From Thamnidium elegans (lineage: Eukaryota; Mucoromycota; Mucoromycetes; Mucorales; Mucoraceae): a stretch of 64,000 nt of DNA. Positions within the stretch are counted from its first letter, which is position 1. Every line of letters begins with the position of its first letter. Both the position numbers and the translations under genes were made by a program. Positions 55,745 to 64,000 of the stretch are shown one piece after another. Location of the stretch: NCBI GenBank assembly GCA_025201345.1, contig JAIXMG010000016.1, positions 677,069-741,068 on the forward strand, in the 5' to 3' direction. Under the pieces are notes generated by a model, which worked only from the letters and a program-made list of their open reading frames with translations, was not told the DNA's origin and ran no database searches.

Positions 55745-57340
55745 CAGTATGCGGCAAAAGTGTCCGCATGTTATTTACCTCTTTGGTTTTTATGTAATAT
55801 CTGATGGTATTCGTATCCAAATAAAATGAGTAGTATACCAATTGAAAGCCCTTCAAAAAGTAAAAAGCACAATCTAAATTTAACAGCTGTAAATAATAAA
55901 AACTCCGATCAAAATAAATTTTAAATTAAGAGGTGCATGCGGACACTTTTGCCTCTTTCAAGATTTTTATTTGTATGATTTATAAGAAAGCAACTAATGC
56001 TTTGTCCAATATCCTTTTTCTTTAATAACTTCACTACACCTCTTATGCATGCTAAGCATATAAGGTCTTACTTCTTCTGGGGTAATACTATTCTTTTTCT
56101 GAGTTCTTTCATTGATGATGGTGGTGTAGTATAGTTGGAATACAATCGATTTTTCAATAAAGCCCAAATGTTTTCAATTGGATTCAAATCAGGTGACTGT
56201 GCTGGCCAGTTTACAGTCTCAATTTTTTGATTTCTGAGCCAATCAGTAACTATATTGGCGGTATGTTTTCTATCATTGTCATGCATAAAAAGAATATCTT
56301 TCTTCTTGAGATTGTAATAGTCGATTGTTTCAATCAAGTCTTCTTCAAGAATATTTTTATAAAGATGCTTGTCCATTGTTGTGTCAATAAAGACGAGGTA
56401 TTCAACTCCTTCCCAAGTAATACAGCTCCAAATCATAACACTACCACCTCCGTGTTTTACCGTTTGATTTACTTGCTCTGGTCTAACACCTTCATTATAT
56501 CTTTTGTAGCACCAATTTACACCATCTGAGCCAAAACGATTAATTTTAGTCTCGTCAGACCAAATAACGTTTTTCCAGTCAATATCTGTCCAGTCAACGT
56601 GACTTTTACCAAACTCTAATCGCAATTTTCGATTGACAGGAGAAATTTTAGGTCTGCTGGGTTTCTTAAAAGGAACAATGCCTCGCGACAAAAGGTAGCG
56701 ACGGATAGAACGAGTACTTAATGAGATTTTTAGATCCTTCAATAGTAGTCTTGACAAAACAGTAGCTGATTGGACCTTCCCCTTGGTCACCTGATAAACC
56801 ATAAAGTCAATTGTAGATTTCATAACTTTCTTATTTCGGCCTTTTAATTGGATATTTCGATCCGATAATTTTTCCTTTCCTATTTTAGCAGCCGTTGACT
56901 TGCTTACATTCGTTCTACTTGATGTTTCACGGACACTCATTCCATGTGTCAAGCATTGTACGACATTATCGATTTTGGAAGTTGAAGTTTTGCGCATCTT
57001 GATGGTTCGAGTTTTTTCTACACTTACTAGTTTTTCAAATTATTAGAGATATAGTGGCCGCAAAAAATTATAATTATATATATCAAATTTAGTAACAAGT
57101 GCAGTTGTGGTATAAAAAAATAAAAAAAGCGGCAAAAGTGTCCGCATATGCTCTCTACTTTTGTCGAAGTGTTTAATAGCACTATCATTATTTTAATCTA
57201 AAAAAAGCTACTGTATATTAAGTAGATTTTAAAGGGCTTTTAAATGGTACTAGACTTGTAAACTTTAATAAAGTTTTCCGCTAGTCATAGCGCCAATAAT
57301 GGAAAAAATAAAAACATGCGGACACTTTTGCCGCATACTG
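55745..57340 (-). mobile_element. Tc1/mariner element g (DD34E)
   Basis: About 200-bp inverted repeats start CAGTATGCGGCAAAAGTGTC, with an inner gcggcaaaagtgtccgcat copy (IR/DR), flanked by TA. The left neighbour is mariner h, the right neighbour a Helitron helicase. Confidence 0.85.
55994..56997 (-). pseudogene. Mariner g transposase, frameshifted near the C-terminus
   Basis: MRKTSTSKIDNVVQCLTHGM starts at 56997. The triad WSDETKINRFGSDG, FMHDNDRKHTAN and QSPDLNPIENIWALLK is intact (DD34E). A shift in an AAAAAG run at about 56095-56105 separates the last about 35 codons (ITPEEVRPYMLSMHKRCSE...), which end at TAG 55994. Only the tail is affected. Confidence 0.85.
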
Positions 57341-59359
57341 TATAATCCATACCTGTTAGAGCTCACGCAAGCTGCCATGGATATCCAAATCAATTACAGT
57401 GACGGTATATTGTTTTACCTATCAAAGTACCTGTCAAAAGTAGATGGTGATACACCAATTCATCATCATATGGAGACCCAACACAAGCATGTCCGTGGTA
57501 GAACAGTTGGTTCTGTTGAGGCTGCTTACTTTCTTTGCGGGTGGAGCAAACATCGTAATAGCTGCGGTGTCATTTTTATCAGTACTAATGCGCCACATAA
57601 AGAACAGAGAAAGAACTTACGACCGTACCTTGGTGACTTACCTGCTTCAAGCCGAAATATCTATAAAAAAAGTCATCTCGATAAGTATTACATTCGACAT
57701 CGTCAACTTGAGCGTTTAACGCTACCGGAGAACTTTACGTTATTTCGACTTACGGTTGAGCAAGATTTGGAAGAAGATTTCCAGAATGAAGTTGAACTTT
57801 ACACTGGTCTTGGTGAAATTGCTGGTGATCACGCCAACGTTGAGCCGGAAGAGTGGGATCCACGTGTAAATATGAATCTACCATTGGCGTGTACAGATGC
57901 TTCCGGGCGAAGATACGTAAAACGTGATTTACGTCGTAAACTACCTTTTTGGCGTACACATCTATATAGTCAGAATGATAGCGAAGAATTTTATTACCAG
58001 CACCTGGTTTTATATATGCCATTTGCGAAATATAAAGACTTGACAGACTTTTATGAGCAACACAACAGTAACTGGCGAGATTCCTTCTTCGCAGCTGCAC
58101 AATCTGGCGACAAAATAGCCAGTATTCGTAAAATAGATGCGGATATCCAATCGCAGTCTTTACGCACTGAACGACCAGTAGAAATGGATGAACAGAATTT
58201 GAGTGAAATGCTAGCATCCGCTAATCCTGAGCAACTCAACATTTATAATACAATCGTACGAATCCTAGGCGTTCACGTTGTCTACGGAGCTGCCGGTACA
58301 GGCAAATCTTATCTACTGAATATGATTGCTACTTCACTTCGAGTACGTGGTTATACCCCGGTCATACTTGCACCGACAGGAATAGCGGCGTACACTGTAG
58401 GTGGCGTAACGGTCGATCGTTTTTTCGGGCTGAATATGCATCAAAGAGGGATCTATAATCCTATTCGCCTCGAAGACTTCATTAAGCTTCACCCTAAGCT
58501 TGTGTTCTTAATTGACGAATGTTCAATGTTAAGCCGCACCAAACTGCAGGAATTATCGCATGAGCTACAAATTGCGACGCAGAAGCCCATAGCGTTTGGT
58601 AGCATCAAAACCATATTTTTTGGTGACATGGCGCAACTTCCGCCCATCAATCGACAAGAAGCGTTGTTTTTTCGTTGGGAGCCGATTAAACATGCTACCC
58701 AATATCAGCTTTTTCGCCTGCAACGACAGTCGGTTCAAGACACTGCGTTTTTAAGGTTTTTAAACTTACTTAGGGTAGGAGATTTTCACGCCGATAATCA
58801 GTTTGCGCTGAAGTATATCAAATCCCGTGTTTGTGACGGCAATGAAGCTCCCGCCGATGCGTTACGTTTGTTCACAACCCGTGAACAACTTTCCAGATAT
58901 AATAAGCATAGGGTTCACACGTTCCCTGGTGATATAATTCGTCTCCGATCTGAAGACATTGGTCCAAAAATTGTGCTAGCAGAAACAGATTTAGAAGAAA
59001 CATTGTATATCAAAATAGGTATCCCCGTCCTGCTAATTGCAAACATAAACACGATGGACGGCTGGGTCAACGGCACCCAATGTACGGTTGCTAATTACGA
59101 CAGTGACGTCAATATCATCATCCTCACTAGAGTGCGTGACAGTAAAACTCTGTATATTTCACACTTGACCAGAGACGTCTACGGGACCAATTACAGTCGA
59201 TCACAATATCCCATCACTATCTGTTTTGCAGCTACAACACATAAAGTACAGAGTCTATCATTATACTCTGGTGTTGCCATTAGCTTAGTTCAGCCCTTCG
59301 AGTCTCTGGGACAATTATACGTCGCATGTTCTCGCGTTACGAGAAGCGCAAATCTTTAA
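57341..59359 (+). pseudogene. Helitron RepHel: PIF1-type helicase half
   Basis: About 672 codons of continuous frame. The start keeps the end of the Rep domain region (YNPYLLELTQAAMDIQ, FYLSKYLSKVDG); the HUH nuclease itself is missing upstream. The helicase is whole: Walker A YGAAGTGKSYLLN, FLIDECSML, FFGDMAQLPPI, the THKVQSLSL motif and QLYVACSRV at the end. RepHel drives rolling-circle transposition of Helitrons. By chance the frame is open across the mariner end, so an ATG at 57299 inside mariner g opens the same frame (686 codons in total). Confidence 0.85.
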
Positions 59360-59668
59360 TTTACTGCAAATGCCTTAAATCGTATCGCTGTAGGTTTCGA
59401 CTCCGAAATATCCGACTTTATCCAGACATTGGAATACTCTTTTTTCTTTTATCATCTTCTTTAATGGTTTTTACACAGAACGAACTTACAATTGTATTCA
59501 TTAACGATATCTTTGACGCTAGAGATCGTTTTACTTCTTTGTTGGCTGATACAAGTATAACGCATTTTTAACTTATCTCTCTTTACTAATCCAATCCTGT
59601 AGCTATTTTTCCAAAATTGCATCAAGCTACACATTATAACTTTTCCACTGTGTTAGAAACGGAGTACA
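59360..59668. other. Helitron 3' region, no clear gene
   Basis: About 300 bp after the helicase stop. Short open frames only, low conservation signals. Confidence 0.4.
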
Positions 59669-60007
59669 ATGTCAATTTACTTCAATATAGTGACACTACA
59701 ACAACGCTTAGAGGAGAGGATCACCTCTTGGCTCGGGATAGATTCCGTGAGTATATGGCCATTGCCCAGTAAAAGGTTACACTTGTAATCGGCCAACGTT
59801 TAGCACGTTCAATCACTGGGTGCATCTCCGTTGATTACGGCCACGCTATCACCTTGCACCTAAGCAGCACAATAAACACACAATTGTTTATTATTCCTTC
59901 TACCGCTGAGACGAATCGTAGTACCAAACTGGTTTCTTGATTTCGAACATTGCCTTCAAACACTCAATATCGACTTTTCCGAATATGAATCTGAAGAAGA
60001 GAATTAA
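59669..60007 (+). pseudogene. Small decayed ORF downstream of the Helitron helicase
   Basis: ATG at 59669 opens MSIYFNIVTLQQRLEERITS to a stop after about 39 codons. A second frame reads GCISVDYGHAITLHL, and a third (again that of the ATG) reads FEHCLQTLNIDFSEYESEEE to TAA at 60005. The pieces look like one about 112-residue acidic-tailed protein with two shifts. No family recognised. Confidence 0.4.
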
Positions 60008-60435
60008 TAGTTTCAAATAAAAACATCCTTTTCTAACCCTACTTTTTTTAGGGGCAGTGCCCCCACAATATATCAGTTTAATTTTAAGTGTGCAATTACC
60101 GCGAAGCGAGGTTCACATTTCATTTCACACTCTTTGCACACACACTTTAATTTTTTTTCTTAAACTATCCCAATTGACATATGTATAGCAAAAGTTTGTA
60201 TAACCATAGTGTGCAATCGACGTACACCGAGGTATTAACTTCATTTCACACTCTTTGCACTCCTACACTAGGCTAAACTGTTCACATTTTTCTCAAACTT
60301 ATTAAACACTGACAACATTTGGAGTACTTCCTTACTCCGTATCTCCTCTTACCAGAAACCAATCAGCGTGCAATTTGTGTGAAACGGCTTCCTCCACACG
60401 TTTTTTATGTTTATATCTTCTCCTCTTTCTATATA
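60008..60435. other. Spacer between Helitron and rDNA with two similar repeats
   Basis: Two related about 115-bp stretches: gtgtgcaattaccgcgaagcgaggttcac...ttcacactctttgcac (about 60089-60145) and gtgtgcaatcgacgtacaccgagg...ttcacactctttgcac (60211-60262). accgcgaagcg could be the hairpin of a Helitron 3' end, and CTAG occurs at 60270, but neither is proven. Confidence 0.4.
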
Positions 60436-60446
60436 GGCTGTGGTGC

Positions 60447-60481
<35 letters not shown>

Positions 60482-60584
60482 AGCCAAGCGTTCATAGCGA
60501 CGTTGCTTTTTGATTCTTCGATGTCGGCTCTTCCTATCATACAGAAGCAGAATTCTGTAAGCGTTGGATTGTTCACCCACTAAT

Positions 60585-60639
<55 letters not shown>

Positions 60640-61037
60640 ATGGTATTGGTATCGTAACAGTAATTGAAGTCAGTACGAGAGGAACCCTTCATTCAGATAA
60701 TTGGTATTTGCGGCTGGTTGAAAGGCCAATGCCGCGAAGCTACCATCTGCTGGATAATGGCTGAACGCCTCTAAGTCAGAATCCATGCTGAAAACGGTAC
60801 TACTGTGTTTTGAATTGTACCAGATGTGTACTAATAAAGCTTCGGCTTGAAAACCTTTACTTGCGGGCTAGGTCTTGTAGCGGAAATGCTGCTTGGTCTA
60901 CCTGCTAATGATAATGCTAATACATCAAAATGATAAATCGCATGCAGACGACATGAAATGGACGGGGTATTGTAAGTACTAGAGTAGCCTTTGTTGCTAC
61001 GATGTACTGAGATTAAGCCTTTGTCATTGAATTTGTT
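60436..61037 (+). rRNA. 28S rRNA, 3' part only
   Basis: From GGCTGTGGTGCCAGAAAAG through the peptidyl-transferase region (ACCACAGGGATAACTGGC), the sarcin-ricin loop (CAGTACGAGAGGAACC) and the 3' end (GAGATTAAGCCTTTGTC). Everything upstream of this is absent and replaced by foreign sequence, so the copy cannot give a complete rRNA. The 3' end is placed by analogy with yeast. A short hairpin (gttcctccgggaac, 61035-61048) follows. Confidence 0.93.
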
Positions 61038-62044
61038 CCTCCGGGAACACTTTCTAAAATAAAATATAAATAAAAAATTATTTCTTTATTTTTTTATTTT
61101 TTTATTTTATTTTATTTTTTTATTTTTTTTTTCGTAAAGGGAAAAGGATGCCCTCTCCAAAAATATATATTGGTTATTGGGTGTAGGATAATGAAAATAT
61201 TTTATATGTATTATTTTACTGTAGTATTCCTCCTCCCCAACCCCCCCTCCCAACTCATTGACAGAATAGTGAGGAAAGTTGGGGTACACTTTTTGACAGA
61301 ATAATCATGGTCAGTCACCTTGAAATTTTATTGGGAAGTTGTATGTTTATATATAAAAAAGATGCCCTCTCTATACACTCACGCACAGAGAATAGGGGGG
61401 GTTTTTTTTTTTTTTTTTTTGGGCACCGTATATATAGAGAGGATGCCCTCTCCGAGTTCGATTTTACTTGTAGGCGAGTTGGATAAGTTTTGGCACTGTA
61501 TATATAGAGAGGATGCCCTCTCCAGACTCTATTTCATAGGCTTACACTTAGGTTTCCGCTTAGAAATACAACCTTTCCCTGCCTACTGGCTACAGTAGGT
61601 GTGGGTAGACAGGTCTGAGGAAAGGATGCCCTCTCCAAGAATTTTATTTTACTTGTAGGTGAGTTGGATAAGTTTTGGCAGTACATTATCTATAGAGGAT
61701 GCCCTCTCCAAACTCTATTTCATAGGCTTACGCTTAGGCTTACGCTTACACTTAGGCTTCCGCCTAGAAGTACAGCCTCTCCCTGCCTACTGGCTACAGT
61801 GTACCTGTCAGTAGGTATGGGCAGACAGGTCTGAGAAAAGGATGCCCTCTCCAAACGGTAGTGGTGCCTGCCAATCTGAGTTTGAACGACCGTAATATAC
61901 ATACATACATATATATATGAGTGAGGATGCCCTCTCCAGACAGTACAAAAGATAAGTTGCTGTCAGTGGGTGGGTGAACATTAGTGAATAATAAAACTAA
62001 TAAAAAAATAAAGTGTCAAGGAAAATAGTATAGATAGATATATA
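61038..62044. repeat. rDNA spacer with eight GGATGCCCTCTCC repeats
   Basis: The 13-mer GGATGCCCTCTCC occurs at 61146, 61441, 61511, 61624, 61697, 61840 and 61925, with a variant at 61361. It is often preceded by GA, so each unit is partly palindromic. Around it a unit of about 195-215 bp is duplicated (61440-61635 and 61636-61852; shared acttgtaggcgagttggata and ccctgcctactggctaca). The beginning is T/A-rich with TTTTTATTTTTT arrays. Confidence 0.8.
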
Positions 62045-62160
62045 AGCTACGGCCATACAATATTGAAAGCACCGGATCCCGTCCGATCTCCGCAGTTAAG
62101 CAATATCTGGACCAGTCAGTACTATGGTGGGGGACCACATGGGAATACTGGTTGCTGTAG
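62045..62160 (+). rRNA. 5S rRNA
   Basis: About 116 nt: starts GCTACGGCCATA, has CACCGGATCCCGTCCGATCT, the GCAGTTAAGC box A/C promoter region and GGGGGACCACATGGGAATAC, and ends GGTTGCTGTAG before a T7 run (Pol III terminator). It lies in the spacer on the same strand as 18S/28S, as in several Mucoromycota and yeasts. Confidence 0.93.
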
Positions 62161-62319
62161 TTTTTTTATTTTTTATTTTTTTTTATTTTTTTATTTTTTT
62201 ATTTTTTTTTCTTTTATTTCTTTTATTTCTTATTTTGCTTTATAAAATAATTACAAACAAACTCAAACATTTTTATTTTACTTTATAAAAACTATAGTAT
62301 AGTTGAATTTAATTATATT
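62161..62319. other. T-rich spacer after 5S
   Basis: TTTTTTATTTTTT-type arrays following the 5S terminator; no other feature. Confidence 0.5.
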
Positions 62320-62790
62320 ATAGTATCTATAAAATAAGTATAACCCTAGTATATTATATTACCTTATAGTTTTTTATAAAATAAGTATAACCATATTTAT
62401 TATTATATGTATTACATTATAGTTTTTATAAAATAAGTATAATCATATTTATTATTATATGTATTACATTATAGTTTTTATAAAATAAGTATAATCATAT
62501 TTATTATTATATGTATTACATTATAGTTTTTATAAAATAAGTATAATCATATTTATTATTATATGTATTACATTATAGTTTTTATAAAATAAGTATAATC
62601 ATATTTATTATTATATGTATTACATTATAGTTTTTATAAAATAAGTATAATCATATTTGTTATTATATGTATTACATTATAGTTTTTATAAAATAAGTAT
62701 AATCATATTTGTTATTATATGTATTACATTATAGTTTTTATAAAATAAGTATAACCATATTTATTATTATATTACATTATATTATATCAT
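62320..62790. repeat. 52-bp tandem repeat in the rDNA spacer
   Basis: About nine copies of a 52-bp unit (attacattatagtttttata, then aaataagtataatcatattta). The spacing is exact: gtattaca recurs at 62409, 62461, 62513, 62565 and onwards. The central copies are nearly identical, the outer ones degenerate. Confidence 0.9.
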
Positions 62791-62923
62791 ATCATATTAT
62801 AGTTTTTTTTTTTTTTTTATTAAATACGTATAAATGGATTCAGTCACTTTACATAAAATAACTTGTTTTTGCTTTATAATCATTTCTTTTATTTCACTTT
62901 ATATATAATAATACACACCCAGT

Positions 62924-62924
<1 letters not shown>

Positions 62925-62963
<39 letters not shown>
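62925..62963. repeat. (TAT)n microsatellite
   Basis: About 13 trinucleotide units followed by T18. Confidence 0.9.
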
Positions 62964-62964
<1 letters not shown>

Positions 62965-63795
62965 TTTTTTTTTTTTTTTTTAAAATACCGCCGTTCAGGT
63001 ATTGAGCAGTAAAAAAAAAAAAAAAAAAAAAAAAATTAGGGTGACCACTTTCGGAATTTGAAAAAAAATGGGGGCCACACCTCCAATCTAAAAAGCAAAC
63101 TGTTAGTTAATCAACCATCCTAGCAGTGCCATACTCCAGGTATTATGTAGAGGAGAAGTAAAATTCAAATCTACAACACAAATCGAAACCGTTTGTTGTA
63201 TTGTTTTACTAGCCAATATTTAACGATATTAGGCCGAGTTCATAACACGTACACAGACAGAGTCCTCCTACGGCTAGTTAAACTAGTTCGTTGGGCTCCT
63301 TTTACCTTGTTGGAAACAGCTCTTCTGGGCTGAATCCACCTTGGGAGATTTGGGTATTGTATATTTCTTTTCTGTTAAGGATAAAACTTATACCAATACA
63401 ACTGGGCAAACTTTACAACGCTGGGGTCGTTTCTTTTAACGACACCGGCCGGACTAAAGAGTCCATCGAGCGAGTGCTGGAAGAAAAGATATTACATCTT
63501 GTTCCAGTCACTGGCAAGAAGAACGATAGGATTGCTAAAGGGAATCAGTAATAGACTAGCCAGCGGGCTTCTATCATTGTGTTTATCAACAACACAACGA
63601 TAGAAACCGCTGGTTAGTCTTTTTCGCATAATCATTATTCACCCTCACTTTTTCTTGTAAGAGAAAGAGAGAGAGAGAGAAGAACGTTTATCGCCAAGTT
63701 AATTATTTTGAAATATAGGGTGGGGCTATGGTCTTGTGCCATAGTCCCAATGGGCTGTACCTGCAAGGGTACAGTGCGCTCCTAAATCATTTAGT
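62964..63795 (+). other. Spacer and 5' external transcribed spacer upstream of 18S
   Basis: More G+C than the spacer before it. Contains A29 at about 63011, an open frame of 86 codons (63291-63551) that I do not accept as a gene, a long hairpin (63553-63620), a (GA)n run at 63661-63680 and a GC-balanced stretch before 18S. The Pol I start cannot be placed by eye. Confidence 0.5.
63553..63620 (+). repeat. Long hairpin followed by T5 in the ETS
   Basis: AGACTAGCCAGCGGGCTTC... and its complement ...GAAACCGCTGGTTAGTCT pair over about 30 bp with a 6-nt loop (atcaac), one bulge and wobble pairs, then TTTTT. Could be a pre-rRNA processing hairpin. Confidence 0.75.
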
Positions 63796-64000
63796 TACCT
63801 GGTTGATCCTGCCAGTAGTCATATGCTTGTCTCAAAGATTAAGCCATGCATGTCTAAGTATAAATAAATTTATATTGTGAAACTGCGAATGGCTCATTAA
63901 ATCAGTTATGATCTACGTGACATATTTCTTTACTACTTGGATAACCGTGGTAATTCTAGAGCTAATACATGCAAAAAAGCCCTGACTTCGGAGGGGTGCA
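63796..64000 (+). rRNA. 18S rRNA, 5' part
   Basis: TACCTGGTTGATCCTGCCAG through CATGCATGTCTAAGTATAAA and TTCTAGAGCTAATACATGC; the window ends about 205 nt into the gene. Confidence 0.97.

Noticed and set aside
60089..60275. Helitron 3' terminus (accgcgaagcg hairpin, CTAG)
   Set aside because: Hairpin and CTAG are too far apart to form a canonical end, and no AT target site could be defined.
60320..60576. ORFs over the 28S start
   Set aside because: They lie in structural rRNA sequence.
63291..63551. 86-codon ORF upstream of 18S
   Set aside because: It lies in the external transcribed spacer; composition is explained by the more G+C-rich spacer, and no domain is seen.
1..64000. tRNA genes
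   Set aside because: I looked for T-arm and acceptor patterns on both strands by eye and found none convincing; a covariance-model search would settle it.

Overview
The window is AT-rich nuclear DNA of an early-diverging fungus, most likely Mucoromycota. This rests on short (about 50-70 bp) spliceosomal introns, very intron-rich genes, fungal-type proteins (a three-LIM RhoGAP like yeast Lrg1, and MSH4), a 5S rRNA gene inside the rDNA spacer on the same strand as the large rRNAs, and a mix of Crypton, DIRS, Merlin, Mutator, CACTA, Tc1/mariner and Helitron elements. The species cannot be named from sequence alone.

Region 1 (1-15 kb) is the gene-bearing part. In order: a FYVE-finger protein (+), a decayed Crypton (-), a two-exon holo-ACP synthase (-), a LIM-LIM-LIM-RhoGAP protein (+, 9 exons), a coiled-coil/WD40 protein (+, 9 exons) and the meiotic MutS homologue MSH4 (+, 20 exons). 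All exon chains given here keep the reading frame.

Region 2 (15-60 kb) is a nested transposon archipelago. A Ty3/gypsy pol tail (-) abuts a CACTA-ended 1.36 kb repeat (E-A). Next comes a DIRS element whose tyrosine recombinase gene is split by a second CACTA-ended copy (E-C), itself carrying a two-gene Merlin element (8-bp target duplication) and an apparently intact DD37E mariner. A second, internally deleted Merlin copy split an unusual G+C-rich spliced gene and was later hit by another mariner. Beyond it lie a DDE transposase with a chromodomain tail, an LTR-like repeat, two tail-to-tail copies of a Mutator-like transposase/SWIM/OTU gene, and several mariners including a chimera joined at microhomology. 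A 5.07 kb CACTA element follows, with a nonsense-riddled Tnp2-type transposase and a divergent intact 199-codon ORF. The region ends with a mariner inserted next to a 5'-truncated Helitron helicase.

Region 3 (60.4-64 kb) is the edge of the rDNA array: a 5'-truncated 28S, an intergenic spacer with short palindromic repeats, the 5S gene, a 52-bp satellite, an external transcribed spacer with a long hairpin, and the first about 205 nt of 18S. Read by target-site duplications and frame interruptions, the order of many insertions can be worked out.
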